A stretch of 64,000 bases of DNA from NCBI GenBank assembly GCA_009692115.1, contig SHZU01000006.1:1-64000 (forward strand), in the 5' to 3' direction. This document shows positions 41,918 through 51,632 of this stretch, in pieces. How positions within the stretch are numbered: the stretch's first letter is position 1; the number at the start of each line of letters is the position of its first letter. The notes under the pieces are model-generated. The model saw nothing but the letters and a program-made list of their open reading frames with translations. It ran no database searches and was not told the DNA's origin. Origin of the DNA: Gemmatimonadota bacterium. GTDB lineage: Bacteria > Gemmatimonadota > Gemmatimonadetes > Gemmatimonadales > GWC2-71-9. The translations under genes and the position numbers were made by a program.

Positions 41918-44900
41918 CTACGAAATCTTTGCCGGGGCGGTTCGTGGCACGATGCCGCCAAGACCCTTGCCTTGCAGCATCTTGTTGAAGGCGTCGAGGT
42001 CGCGGTTGATCAGGCGGTCGAGTTCGTTCCGGGCGCTCTTGGCGCGGTCCTTCAAAACGCCGCCCACTTCCCGCTGCGGCGTGGTGGGGCCGTTATCGGT
42101 GCTGACCACGTCGCCGAGCAGGTAGACCATCTTCTCGCCGACCTTGGCGGCGTACCGGATCAGGTCCTGGCCCCGGCCGGTGATCCGGAGTTGGGTGAGT
42201 TGCTCTTCGACCGCGATGAACTTCTGCTCCAGTGAGTCAGCGGCTGCTCCAATGGCCTTCTCTTCTTTGGTGACGGCCTTGAGGGTCGCGAGTTGGGTCC
42301 GGATCACTTCGATGGTGTTGACCATGTCGACCACGCCGTCGAGCTCACTCCGCATCTCCGTGGCCATGGCGGCTTGGGCCCGGAGGTCGGTGTCGGTGCC
42401 GGCGGTGTTGGGGTCTTTGCGGACCTCGAGCGGCTGGGTTTCGGTCCGGACGCCGACGGTGAGCCGGATCGTGTATCGACCCGGGGGCACCAGCATCGAG
42501 TGCTGTTGAAGGCTCGGGCTCCGGCGGCCGGCCAATTCAGCGGCCACATACGGGGCGTAGAGCGGTTCGGTTCGGAGGAGGACCTGCTTGGTCGGCTCGG
42601 TCTGGAGGTTCCAGGTCACCCGGTTGATGCCGGCGGCCTTCGGCGCGTTGGCGAGCTTCCGAACCTCCTTGCCCTCGGCATCCAGCAGCGTCACCGAGAC
42701 GGAGTCGGCGGCTCCCTTGAGCCAATAGTTGATTGAGGCACCGTACGGCGGGTTCTGGCCAGTGACGGGATCGTAGCTCGCCGTCATCGGCGCTTCGACG
42801 CCTCGGAACCGATAGGCGGGGCGGGGTCGAAACAGGTGAACGTCCTTGGTCGTGACATCGGTGGTCAGCTGCTGGAGCGGAGTGATGTCGTCCATGATCC
42901 AGAAGCCGCGGCCGTAGGTCGCGAGCACGAGGTCGTTGAAGTGCTCCTGGACGGTGATGTCGTGCACCGGGGCGTACGGCAGGTTGCTTTGAAGCGATTG
43001 CCACAACTCGCCGTCATTGAACGAAATCCAGATCGAGTTCTCGAGCCCCAAGTAGAGCAGGCCACGCCGCACCGGATCCTCCTTGATCCAATGGGCGTAC
43101 GAGAGCGGCGTCTTGCCGATGCCGCCGACGATCAGCTTCCAGGTCTTGCCGAAGTCGGTGGTCCGGTACACCCAAGGATCCCGGTTATCGACTTGATGGC
43201 CGTCGACCGTGATGTAGGCCGTGCCGGCATCGTAGCGGGACGCGACGATGTTGCTGATGGTTCCCCAGTCGAGGAGGCCGGCAATGTTCCGGGTGAGGTT
43301 GGTCCAGGTCCGGCCGCCGTCCTGGGTGAGTTGGACCAGTCCGTCGTTGGTACCGGCCCAAATCAGCCCCGCCTGAAGCTTCGACTCGGCAATCGCGAAG
43401 ACCACGCCGGCGTACTCGACGCCGATATTGTCCGGGGTCAAGCCGCCGGACATACCCTGTCGGCTCTTGTCGTTCCGGGTCAGGTCGGGGCTGATGAGCT
43501 GCCAGGTCTTCCCGCCATCGGTCGTGGCGTGGACGTGCTGGCTCCCGACGTAGACCTTATTCCGGTTGTGGGGCGAGATCACCAGGGGGAAGGTCCACTG
43601 AAACCGGTACTTCACTTCGGCGGCGGAATGCCCGGCCGTCATCTCGGGCCAAATCTCGACGTTTTCCGCGATCCCGGTCCGGTGATCGTAGCGGGAAACG
43701 ATGCCGCCGACGCTCCCGAACCCGGAGGCGCTCGACCAGATGATGTTGGGGTCTTCCGGGTCCGGCGTAGCCCATCCGCTCTCGCCGCCGCCGACCGAAT
43801 GCCAGAGCCCGCGGGGGATGCCGGCGTCGCCACCGAAGCCGGACATCCGGCTGTTGCTCGGTCCCCGGGCCGAGGGGCCGTCTTGGCGGTTGCCGTAGAC
43901 GTAGTAGGGGATCCGGTTGTCGACGGTGACGTGGTACATCTGGGCCACCGGGAGCTGGACTTGATTCCACGTCTTGCCGCGGTTGGTCGTGATCGAGATC
44001 CCGCCGTCGTGCCCGACCGCCATCCGGTTGGCGTTGGTGCCGTCGATCCAGATGTCATGGTGGTCGCCGCCGGGCACCTCGACGTTAGGTGGATCGATCG
44101 AGGTCTTGCCGCCGTCGAGGGTTTTGGTCCAGCTTGCGGCCAGGAAGTACGCTTCGTTCTCATTGTCCGGCATCACGGCCATGCGGGTGTAGTATTGGGT
44201 CCGCCCGCCTAGGTTCCGGTCGTTGCTGGTCATTTGCCACGTGGCGCCGGCGTCGTCCGAACGCCAGAGCTCACCGGCCTCGGCCTCGACGCCCGGAAGC
44301 GGCACGCCGTCGCTGGTTTCGATCAGCGCATACACCCGATTGGAGTTCGATTGCGCCACCGCGAGGTCGGTTTTTCCGAATGGCTTCGTCGGAAGGCCAT
44401 TGCCGGTGAGCCGCTTCCAGGTGGTACCCGCGTCGGTGCTCTTCCAGATCCCACTCCCGGCCCCGCCGCTGGTCCGGCCCCAGGTGTGGACGACGAACTG
44501 CCAGGTCGAGGCGTAGAGAATCCGGGGATTGTTGGGATCCATCACCAGGGCGTACGCCCCGGTGTTGTCATCGACGAACAGGACCCGCTCCCATGACTTT
44601 CCGCCGTCCACGGTTCGGTAGACGCCCCGCTCCGGTTGAGGCCCGTAGCCCCGACCCACGGCCGTGGCGTACACGAGATCGGGGTTGGTCGGGTGGATTT
44701 GGATGCGGCCGATCCGGCCGGTATTCTCGAGGCCGGCCCTGGCCCAGGTCTTACCCGCATCGGTCGACTTGAACATGCCCCAGCCAACGGAGATGGTGCT
44801 TCGGATGTAGGGTTCACCGGTGCCGGCCCAGACGACGTTCGGGTCGGACGGCGCCACCGCCAGCGCCCCGACGGACGACACGGGCTGGGCGTCGAAGATC

Positions 44901-45169
44901 GATTCCCAGTGGATCCCGCCGTCGACGGTCTTGAAGATCCCTCCGGAGGCCGCGCCAGCGTAATAGACGTTCGGATCGCGCGCTATACCGGCCACGCTGG
45001 AGACCCGGTTGCCCTCAGGCCCGATATACCGGTACTTGAGTTGGCCCAGGAGTTCGGAGCTCACCAAGGGCAGGGGCGGGGTTGGCGCGGGGTCGCGTTT
45101 GCGTTGGGCGGCGGCTGGAGCGTGAAGCAGGGCGACGAGGGCCATGACGATCGAGAGCGTGCGCGGCAT
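41918..45169 (-). CDS. Large exported BNR/sortilin-like propeller protein
   Basis: A 1,083-residue protein with a signal peptide (MALVALLHAPAAAQ). Many Asp-box repeats of the VPS10/sortilin/sialidase type run through the first 750 residues: GIFKTVDGGIHWESI, GMFKSTDAGKTWARA, GVYRTVDGGKSWERV, GIWKSTDAGTTWKRL, HATTDGGKTWQLIS. The last 250 residues are a beta domain (PGRYTIRLTV) and a coiled-coil. Often called glycosyl hydrolase, but no catalytic residues can be pointed to. TATATT in the leader (45203-45208) is a likely -10. Divergent from exonuclease III. Confidence 0.85.
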   Translation of the reverse strand: MPRTLSIVMALVALLHAPAAAQRKRDPAPTPPLPLVSSELLGQLKYRYIGPEGNRVSSVAGIARDPNVYYAGAASGGIFKTVDGGIHWESIFDAQPVSSVGALAVAPSDPNVVWAGTGEPYIRSTISVGWGMFKSTDAGKTWARAGLENTGRIGRIQIHPTNPDLVYATAVGRGYGPQPERGVYRTVDGGKSWERVLFVDDNTGAYALVMDPNNPRILYASTWQFVVHTWGRTSGGAGSGIWKSTDAGTTWKRLTGNGLPTKPFGKTDLAVAQSNSNRVYALIETSDGVPLPGVEAEAGELWRSDDAGATWQMTSNDRNLGGRTQYYTRMAVMPDNENEAYFLAASWTKTLDGGKTSIDPPNVEVPGGDHHDIWIDGTNANRMAVGHDGGISITTNRGKTWNQVQLPVAQMYHVTVDNRIPYYVYGNRQDGPSARGPSNSRMSGFGGDAGIPRGLWHSVGGGESGWATPDPEDPNIIWSSASGFGSVGGIVSRYDHRTGIAENVEIWPEMTAGHSAAEVKYRFQWTFPLVISPHNRNKVYVGSQHVHATTDGGKTWQLISPDLTRNDKSRQGMSGGLTPDNIGVEYAGVVFAIAESKLQAGLIWAGTNDGLVQLTQDGGRTWTNLTRNIAGLLDWGTISNIVASRYDAGTAYITVDGHQVDNRDPWVYRTTDFGKTWKLIVGGIGKTPLSYAHWIKEDPVRRGLLYLGLENSIWISFNDGELWQSLQSNLPYAPVHDITVQEHFNDLVLATYGRGFWIMDDITPLQQLTTDVTTKDVHLFRPRPAYRFRGVEAPMTASYDPVTGQNPPYGASINYWLKGAADSVSVTLLDAEGKEVRKLANAPKAAGINRVTWNLQTEPTKQVLLRTEPLYAPYVAAELAGRRSPSLQQHSMLVPPGRYTIRLTVGVRTETQPLEVRKDPNTAGTDTDLRAQAAMATEMRSELDGVVDMVNTIEVIRTQLATLKAVTKEEKAIGAAADSLEQKFIAVEEQLTQLRITGRGQDLIRYAAKVGEKMVYLLGDVVSTDNGPTTPQREVGGVLKDRAKSARNELDRLINRDLDAFNKMLQGKGLGGIVPRTAPAKIS

Positions 45170-45212
45170 GAGAAAATCCTGTGAGGTGCGGAGTTAGGGC
45201 GGAATATAGCGA

Positions 45213-45241
45213 TTGACGCCGGGGCCCGCGTCGCCTACCCT
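45213..45241 (+). promoter_or_regulatory. Promoter of exonuclease III gene, leaderless type
   Basis: TTGACG (45213-45218), 17 bases, TACCCT (45236-45241), then 6 bases to GTG at 45248. It lies in the 78-base divergent gap with the propeller gene. Confidence 0.6.
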
Positions 45242-45247
45242 CCCAGG

Positions 45248-46030
45248 GTGAAACTCGCCACCTGGAACGTCAATTCGATCCGCGCTCGGCTGCCCCGGCT
45301 TCTCGACTGGCTCGGCCGCGCCAATCCCGATGTCGTCTGCCTGCAGGAACTCAAGGTCCCTGACGCCGACTTTCCGCTCGCTGAACTTGAAGCGGCCGGA
45401 TACCGCGCGGCCTTTTTCGGCCAGCGGACCTACAACGGAGTTGCGATCCTGGCCCGGGAACCGATGACCGATGTCTCCGTCGGGATGGCCGACGACAGCC
45501 CGGACGACCAAGCCCGCCTGATCGCGGCTACGGTCGGTGGCGTCCGGATCATCTCGGCCTATTTCCCGAACGGGCAGGAGGTCGGGAGTGACAAGTGGGC
45601 CTACAAGCTCGATTGGATGGCCCGCCTCGAGCGGCATCTGGCCCGGACCTACCGGCCCAACCAGCCGCTGGTGCTGGCCGGCGACTTCAATGTGGCCCCT
45701 GACGATCGCGACGTGGCGCGTCCCGAAGAATGGCGCGAGAGTGTCCTCTGCCACCCGGACGCCCAGGCGGCGTTAGGCCGGATCGGGGCGTGGGGCCTGG
45801 TCGACGGGCTTCGGCTCACTGAACCAGGGCCCGGGCCATATTCGTGGTGGGATTACCGGATGCTGGCGTTTCCCAAAGGCAATGGGCTCCGGATCGACCA
45901 CATCTATGTGACGGCGCCCCTGGCAGGGCGGTGCGTCAAGGCCTGGGTCGAGCGGAACGAGCGGAAAGGCAAGCTGCCGTCCGATCATGCCCCGGTCATG
46001 GTGGATCTCGTGGAGGGCTCTCAGGCGTAA
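45248..46030 (+). CDS. xth: Exodeoxyribonuclease III
   Basis: A 260-residue enzyme of typical length. Motifs: LATWNVNSIRARLPRLL, CLQELKVPDADFP with the metal Glu, LAGDFNVAPDDRDV, YSWWDYRMLAF and IDHIYVT, SDHAPVMVDL with the catalytic Asp-His. It cleaves at abasic sites and trims 3' ends in base excision repair. It starts at GTG 6 bases after a -10-like box. The 3' end runs into the S9 pseudogene, which overlaps the stop. Confidence 0.95.
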   Translation: MKLATWNVNSIRARLPRLLDWLGRANPDVVCLQELKVPDADFPLAELEAAGYRAAFFGQRTYNGVAILAREPMTDVSVGMADDSPDDQARLIAATVGGVRIISAYFPNGQEVGSDKWAYKLDWMARLERHLARTYRPNQPLVLAGDFNVAPDDRDVARPEEWRESVLCHPDAQAALGRIGAWGLVDGLRLTEPGPGPYSWWDYRMLAFPKGNGLRIDHIYVTAPLAGRCVKAWVERNERKGKLPSDHAPVMVDLVEGSQA

Positions 46031-46472
46031 CGCTGCCCTGTTGGTGCTGGCCGTGACCGGCCCGATGCTGGCCGCCCAAACCCGGCGACGCTGGTGAGAA
46101 GACGACCTTGAGAGCCTGATCTCGGTGTCGGAACCGGCGCTTCGACCGGATGGCGTCCAACTGGTGTACGTCCGGGGCCGGGCCGACCTGGCCGCCAATC
46201 TGAACCGGAGCGAGATCGTCTTGGTGGCCACGGAAACCGGCCGGGTCCTGACGCAGTGGGAGGGGAGCTCGCCCCGGTGGTCGCCGAACGGACGGGAAAT
46301 CGCCTCAGCGGGGAGCCGTGACGGCCGGAACGGCATCTGGGTCCGGCAGGTCGAGTCCGGCACCGACCGGTTCTTGGTCGAGACACCGCAATCCAACGCC
46401 TGGCTGGGCCGCGGTGCCGCCAATAACTTCGAGTGGTGGCCGGACGGGCAGTGGATTGCCTTCGTGGCCGCC
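46023..46472 (+). pseudogene. S9-type peptidase N-terminal remnant (TolB-like propeller)
   Basis: The frame reads NAALLVLAVTGPMLAAQT, a signal peptide, then after an in-frame TGA at 46095 EDDLESLISVSEPALRPDG and repeats such as RWSPNGREIAS and FEWWPDGQWIAFVA. This is the DPP/S9 N-terminal layout; the catalytic domain is missing. The sequence then joins, without a gap, the tail of an unrelated transhydrogenase gene near 46472. Confidence 0.7.
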
Positions 46473-46931
46473 GGGGGCGTGATTGGATATCCCAGCCTGG
46501 CCGCCACCTCGAGCGAGCAGGGGCGGCTGGCGGCGTGTCATGCGTTAGGCGCGCCGGCCCATCCGATGGCACCGCACTTCCCGATCGGGATCTATGCGAT
46601 TCCAGAGATCTCGATGGTGGGTGAACCGGAGCATGTCCTGACCAAGAAGAAGGTGCCGTACGAAGTGGCATTGCCCGGTACCGGGAAATTGCCTGGGGCC
46701 AGATCCTGGGCGACGGCGACGGCTTGCTCAAGCTCCTGTTTGCCCGGGAGGACCGCCGGCTGCTCGGCGTCCATGTCATCGGAACTGGAGCCACAGAACT
46801 CCTCCACATTGGCCAGACCGTGATCGGCCTCGGTGGTGGTCTCGACTATTTCCTCCGGACCGTGTTCAACTATCCGACCTTGGCGGAGTGCTAACAAGGT
46901 GGCGGCGCTGAATGCGTCGAACAAAATGATG
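46473..46931 (+). pseudogene. sthA: Soluble pyridine nucleotide transhydrogenase C-terminal remnant
   Basis: GVIGYPSLAATSSEQGRLAA and [20 protein letters not shown] match the SthA/dihydrolipoamide-dehydrogenase dimer domain. After VPYEV the frame shifts and continues [30 protein letters not shown] and FNYPTLAEC; a further one-base insert at 46892 precedes KVAALNASNKM. The FAD and NAD domains are absent. Two frameshifts and the lost N-terminus mark it as dead. From 46932 to 47075 I see nothing else but the leader of the next gene. Confidence 0.75.
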
Positions 46932-47063
46932 GCCGGCGAGGAGTACGGGGTTCGGGGGGCCGCGGCCACCGCGCTGCCATCGGCCCGGCCCGAGATCCTC
47001 AAGGCGGCCACCTACTAGGCAGCGGTACCACAACCCGGCGGGGTGTGCGGCCGGGCCTGTCGC

Positions 47064-47069
47064 TATCTT
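47064..47069 (+). promoter_or_regulatory. Possible -10 box 6 nt before the M1 gene
   Basis: TATCTT lies exactly 6 bases before the ATG at 47076, in a leader without a ribosome site. No good -35 at 16-18 bases. Confidence 0.4.
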
Positions 47070-47075
47070 TTTGTC

Positions 47076-49697
47076 ATGAAACGACTGCCGATTGCCGCGG
47101 CCGCGGCGTTGCTGCTGGCGCCGCCTCTGCTCTCCGCCCAGGCTCCCGGACCCGCTTTCTTGGGGCATGGGGTATCCCATGGCCTTGCGGTCTGGCGGGC
47201 CCGGACCATTCGGGATGTCCGGTATGACCTGAAGCTCGACCTCACCCCGCTCGACAGCGCCATCGGTCAGGTCACGATTCGCTTCGTCCGCCAGGGTGGC
47301 GACGATGCCATTGTCGACTTCCGGGGCCGCCGGCTCCGGTCCGCCACCGCCAACGGCCGGCCGGTTTCACCGGGCGCATTCAACGGGAACCACCTTCGGA
47401 TCCCTGCCGGACTCCTTGCTTCGGGCCCGAACACGGTCGAGATCTCGTTCGTTTCCGACATCGCCCCGTCGGGGGCCAGCATCATCAAGGTGCACGACCC
47501 CGCCGAGCGAACCGACTACCTCTACACGTTGCTGGTTCCGGCCGACGCAAATCAGCTCTTCCCTTGTTTTGACCAGCCCGACCTCAAAGCCCGGGTCACC
47601 CTGGCCCTCACGACACCCCGCGACTGGAACGCGCTCGGCAACGGTTCCCTGGCGCGAACCGACTCAGCGGCCGACCGGACGACCAGTCATTTCACCGAAA
47701 CCAAGCCGCTTCCAACCTATCTGATTGCCTTCGCCGCCGGACCCTGGGCCCGGGTTGCCTCGACCCACAAGGGCCGGACGGTGAACCTGTTGGTTCGTCG
47801 GTCCCGCGCCACAGAGGCCGACACCGATACGCTCCTGGCGCTCCAGCACCGGGCCCTCGACTGGATGGAGCAGTACTTCGGAACGCCATATCCCTTCGAG
47901 AAATACGATATGGTCCTGGCCCCCGCCTTTCCGTTCGGCGGCATGGAACACCCCGGCGCGATCATGTACAGCGAGGATCGGTTCATTTTTCGGGAGCGGC
48001 CTACCCTGACGCGGCGGCTCGACCGGTTCTCGACCATCCTCCACGAGACGGCCCATCAGTGGTTCGGCGACCTCGTTACCATGAAGTGGTTCGACGATCT
48101 CTGGCTCAAGGAGGGTTTCGCGACGTACTTGGGCGCCAAGGCCCTCGCCGACCTCGAACCGGGTAGTGACGCCTGGAAGACGTTCTATCAAGGGAACAAA
48201 CCCGCGGCGTACGCCGTGGACCAAACCCTCGGGACCACGCCGCTCTGGCAGCGGATGGCCAACCTCGACCTTGCCAAGAGCGCCTACGGAGCCATCGTCT
48301 ACAACAAGGCGCCGAGCGTGCTGAAGCAACTCAACTACCTGGTGGGTGACTCCGCGTTCCAGCAGGGCGTCCGCTCGTTTCTGACCACTCACGCCTATGC
48401 CAACGCCACGTGGCAGGATCTGCTCTCCGCCATCGGCCGCGCCGGGAACCGTTCGCTGGCGGGGTTCGGGCAGAACTTCATGCTCCGCCGCGGGATGCCC
48501 GTTGTCGATGTGCAGATTCGGATCCGGAACGGGACCATTGCCCGATTGGCGCTCCGGCAACGTCCGGCCCAGGTCACGCTGTCCGGGCCGGCTCCTTGGC
48601 CGATGCGGACTGAGGTCCTCCTCGCGTACCGAGACGCACCGGCGGTGCGGATCCCCGTGACCTTGACCGCCGCAACGACTGAAGTTGTGGCCGCCCGCGG
48701 CAAGCCGGCCCCGCTTTTCGTCTTTCCGAACGCCGATGACTACGGGTATTTCCTCTCGCTCCTTGATTCGGCGAGCACCGAAGCGCTCGAGACCGGGGCC
48801 CTTGGCGGGGTCAAGGACGGACTGCTTCGCTCGATGCTCTGGGGCGCGCTCTTTGACCAAGTTCGCGATGCCCGAATGGCTCCGGCGCGGTACGCGGGCC
48901 TCGTCCTTCGCGAGCTGCCCCGGGAGCAAGATGAGCAGCTCGTCTCCGCGTTGTTGGGGCGGCTCGAGCGGACCGTCCGGGCCTACCTTCCGCCGGCTGA
49001 ACGGGAGCCGGTCCGCCGGGAGGCGGAGCGGGTGCTATGGGCGGGGGCCATCGATGCTACCAGGGCGTACGGGATTCGGCGGGGCCATCTGGATGCGTTC
49101 GTCAGCCTCGCGACGTCGCCGTTCGGGACAGCTCGAATGGTGGCCCTGCTCACCGCCGACTCGGCGGCGGGCGAGCCGGTCCGTGACCCGACTCGTTGGA
49201 ATATCGTGGAGCGTCTCCTGGCGCTTGGCGCGCCGGAGGCGGAGGCCGCGCTGACCGCTCAGGTAGCACGCGACACGACGCCCGACGGCCGCCGCCGTCG
49301 GTTCATCGCCGGCGGGGCGAGACCAACCGCCGAGGCCAAGGCGGACTACTTCCGGCGCTACTTTGCTGATACTGCCCTCAACGAAGATTGGGCCAGCGGC
49401 AGCCTCGGTCCTTTCAACGCGATCGAGCACGAACGCCTAACGCTCCCGTACCTTCGGCCTGCGCTGGATTCGCTTCGGTACATCCAAGCCAACCGCCGGA
49501 TCTTCTTCCTGGGCTCGTGGCTCGGCGCATTTCTCGGGGGCCAGACCGGGCGGGCCGCTCTCGACGTCGTCCAGGAGTTTCTGGCCGACAATCCGAAACT
49601 CCCCGCCGACCTCAGGCAGAAGGTTCTTCAGAACACCGACGAGTTGGAACGAACCGTCCGGGTCCGGCTCGCCCTCCCACTCTCGGGCCGGCCATGA
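47076..49697 (+). CDS. Exported M1-family aminopeptidase
   Basis: An 873-residue enzyme with a signal peptide (IAAAAALLLAPPLLSAQ). The exopeptidase loop is FGGMEHPGAIMY and the zinc site HETAHQWFGDLVTMKWFDDL with Glu in LKEGFATYLG. The C-terminal 300 residues form an ERAP1-like helical domain (RIFFLGSWLGAFLGGQT near the end), so it is close to aminopeptidase N in layout. It releases N-terminal residues from peptides in the periplasm. Other start options upstream lack merit. The MBL gene follows after 10 bases. Confidence 0.92.
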   Translation: MKRLPIAAAAALLLAPPLLSAQAPGPAFLGHGVSHGLAVWRARTIRDVRYDLKLDLTPLDSAIGQVTIRFVRQGGDDAIVDFRGRRLRSATANGRPVSPGAFNGNHLRIPAGLLASGPNTVEISFVSDIAPSGASIIKVHDPAERTDYLYTLLVPADANQLFPCFDQPDLKARVTLALTTPRDWNALGNGSLARTDSAADRTTSHFTETKPLPTYLIAFAAGPWARVASTHKGRTVNLLVRRSRATEADTDTLLALQHRALDWMEQYFGTPYPFEKYDMVLAPAFPFGGMEHPGAIMYSEDRFIFRERPTLTRRLDRFSTILHETAHQWFGDLVTMKWFDDLWLKEGFATYLGAKALADLEPGSDAWKTFYQGNKPAAYAVDQTLGTTPLWQRMANLDLAKSAYGAIVYNKAPSVLKQLNYLVGDSAFQQGVRSFLTTHAYANATWQDLLSAIGRAGNRSLAGFGQNFMLRRGMPVVDVQIRIRNGTIARLALRQRPAQVTLSGPAPWPMRTEVLLAYRDAPAVRIPVTLTAATTEVVAARGKPAPLFVFPNADDYGYFLSLLDSASTEALETGALGGVKDGLLRSMLWGALFDQVRDARMAPARYAGLVLRELPREQDEQLVSALLGRLERTVRAYLPPAEREPVRREAERVLWAGAIDATRAYGIRRGHLDAFVSLATSPFGTARMVALLTADSAAGEPVRDPTRWNIVERLLALGAPEAEAALTAQVARDTTPDGRRRRFIAGGARPTAEAKADYFRRYFADTALNEDWASGSLGPFNAIEHERLTLPYLRPALDSLRYIQANRRIFFLGSWLGAFLGGQTGRAALDVVQEFLADNPKLPADLRQKVLQNTDELERTVRVRLALPLSGRP

Positions 49698-49707
49698 GGC
49701 ACCTGGC

Positions 49708-50487
49708 GTGATCCAACTGGTACGACACGGATTGGTCTCCGAGGTGGTGCTATCGACCGCGGTCAGCCGGACGGTCGGTTTCCGGGTCAGTGCCTTCTAC
49801 CATCGTGGCTTGGTAATCGACACGGGCTTTCCCCGGATGGCCGAGACGTTCTTTTCGTGGCTCGCCACGGTGTCGGTGGCCGGATTCATCGTCACCCACT
49901 TCCACGAGGACCACGCCGGCAACCTTGGGTTGGTCACGGCCCGCGGCATTCCGGCAACCGTGTCGGCAGACACCCTGCGGCGTCATCGGGATCTGCTGCG
50001 GGTGCCCCCCTACCGGTGGGTGGTGTGGGGACACCCCCATGTTAGTGTCCGCGATCCTGAGCCGGCCGATCACCCGTTCCAGTTGATTCCGACGCCGGGC
50101 CACTCCGCGGACCATCTGGCCGTCTACGATCCAGATGCCAGGATCGTGTTCTTGGGAGACCTCTTCCTCGGGGTCAAAGCCGCGCTGGCCCATGCCGATG
50201 AATCGCCGAGCGCCATGGTTGCGAGCCTTCGAACGGTTGCGGTGCTCAATCCGAAAGCCGTGTTCGACTCACACCGTGGCTCGCTCCGGGATCCCGTAGC
50301 GACGCTCACGAGCAAGGCGGACTGGCTCGAAGGGACCATCGAGGCCATTCGCACGGCCGGTCGGGCGGGGCAGCCGGCCGTGGTGATCGTGCGTGAACTC
50401 CTCGGTGGAGAGGACCGGGCGGCGCTGGTGTCGTTCGGCCAACGGTCGAAGCGGAACTTCGTTCAAGCAGTTCTCAACGGTCAGTGA
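49708..50487 (+). CDS. MBL-fold metallohydrolase
   Basis: A 259-residue metallo-beta-lactamase-fold protein with a complete dinuclear site: THFHEDHAGN, PTPGHSADH, FLGDLF and FDSHRGSL. No signal peptide. It starts at GTG 10 bases after the M1 gene. The motifs are those of general hydrolases of this fold (glyoxalase II or lactonase relatives). Substrate unknown. Confidence 0.88.
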   Translation: MIQLVRHGLVSEVVLSTAVSRTVGFRVSAFYHRGLVIDTGFPRMAETFFSWLATVSVAGFIVTHFHEDHAGNLGLVTARGIPATVSADTLRRHRDLLRVPPYRWVVWGHPHVSVRDPEPADHPFQLIPTPGHSADHLAVYDPDARIVFLGDLFLGVKAALAHADESPSAMVASLRTVAVLNPKAVFDSHRGSLRDPVATLTSKADWLEGTIEAIRTAGRAGQPAVVIVRELLGGEDRAALVSFGQRSKRNFVQAVLNGQ

Positions 50488-50567
50488 GGGTCCTACCGAC
50501 ATCGAGTCCGAGAGTCGATTCGCCCGTTTGCCTCGCTCGGCGGTTACGACGTCCAGATCTCCCGAAC

Positions 50568-50593
50568 TTGACACAGTACCATAGTACTAGTAC
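50568..50593 (+). promoter_or_regulatory. TTGACA box and GTAC palindrome before a truncated ABC gene
   Basis: TTGACA (50568-50573) is followed by AGTAC and by the 10-bp palindrome GTACTAGTAC (50584-50593). GTAC-centred inverted repeats are operators of YtrA-type GntR repressors, which often sit before ABC ATPases of this kind. Here it abuts the broken gene, so it may be a relic. Confidence 0.45.
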
Positions 50594-51183
50594 GCCTGAC
50601 CAAGAGCTGCTACCCCGGCTGGCGGTCCGAGGCGGCCGCCGCGCTCCGGCAGGAGTTCGAGTTGCCCCTCGGTGCGAAGATCACGGCGCTTTCGAAGGGC
50701 ATCCGGATCAAGCTGGCGCTACTGCTGGCGTGCTGCCGAGGGGCGGACCTCTTGGTCCTGGACGAGCCCACCGACGGGCTCGATCCGGCGTCGACGGAAG
50801 CAGTGCTCGCGGCGTTGATGGGGGTGGCGGCCACTGAGGGCACCACCATGCTGATCTCGTCGCACCACATCGAGGAGATCGAGCGAGTTGCCGACCGGGT
50901 GGCGCTGGTCAACCGGGGTCGGGTGCTCCTCGAGTCCGGATTGGATGAGGTTCGCAACCGATTTCGGTGGGTCCGGGTCGTGGTGGACGAAGCGAGCGAT
51001 GCCGTGGCCGGCCTCGCGTCTGAGCCCGGGGTGGTTCGGGCCGACCGGTCCGGACGAGTGATCACGCTGTTGGCGGATCTGGAATTGGTCCGCCTCGCCT
51101 TTCCGCGCCGAGTGTACACCCAAAGCCACACGGACTATGTGGCCGAAGTGCTGGTCCACCTCAATCAGACGAGGGGAACGTAG
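50590..51183 (+). pseudogene. ABC transporter ATPase lacking its Walker A end
   Basis: The frame begins without a start codon in KSCYPGWRSEAAAALRQEF and keeps the signature ALSKGIRIKLALLLA, Walker B LLVLDEPTDGLDP and the H-loop LISSHHIEEIE. The first 90 or so residues, including Walker A, are missing, so it cannot bind ATP normally. The C-terminal regulatory part is intact, ending in TAG. No permease partner follows. A 5' deletion is the likely cause. An internal GTG start is possible but would not restore function. Confidence 0.8.
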
Positions 51184-51509
51184 AAATAGGACTTCCGCCG
51201 CCAGAGAAGGCCTTCCTTGAAGCGGTAGCAATCGGCGAATTGGAGGTCAACCGGCGTCCCGTCCTTCTTGGCTCCGACGAATCGGCCCCAGCAGGCGCCA
51301 GCCTCGGGCTCGAGCGCGAAGCACTCGAACCGGTGCTCCCCCTGGATCGCCCGGATTTCCCGATAAAACCGAAGGGTCTGATCGCGGCCTTCGATCAGGG
51401 CGAACCCCGGGCGATCGTAGACGAGATCCGGATGAAAGTAGCGGGCGACGGTTTCCCAGTCGGCAGCGTCGATGGCGCGGAACATGGCTTCGAGGTCGGC
51501 ACGAGTCAC
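51165..51509 (-). CDS. SnoaL-like / NTF2-fold protein
   Basis: A 114-residue protein of the SnoaL-like NTF2 fold: DLEAMFRAIDAADWETVARY, FHPDLVYDRPG, LRFYREIRAIQGEHRFECF, CYRFKEGLLWRRKSY. I start at GTG 51509 because GGGAGG lies 5 bases ahead; an ATG at 51533 is possible. Members bind small hydrophobic ligands or act as isomerases; function here unknown. Its 3' end overlaps the ABC remnant by 19 bases. Confidence 0.8.
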   Translation of the reverse strand: MTRADLEAMFRAIDAADWETVARYFHPDLVYDRPGFALIEGRDQTLRFYREIRAIQGEHRFECFALEPEAGACWGRFVGAKKDGTPVDLQFADCYRFKEGLLWRRKSYFYVPLV

Positions 51510-51632
51510 AGGTCCTCCCGGATGAAGCGACACGAATGGTGACGCACCGGAGCCTATGGCCGTTGCCTCGTTTGGACAAGCGGGTCACGAGGCGGTACCT
51601 TCGGCCGTTGACCCTCCCGATCCGGTACGCCC

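Noticed and set aside
42836-44212. Plus-strand frame of over 450 codons opposite the sortilin-like gene
   Set aside because: Antisense of a repeat-rich gene; composition reflects codon bias of the real strand.
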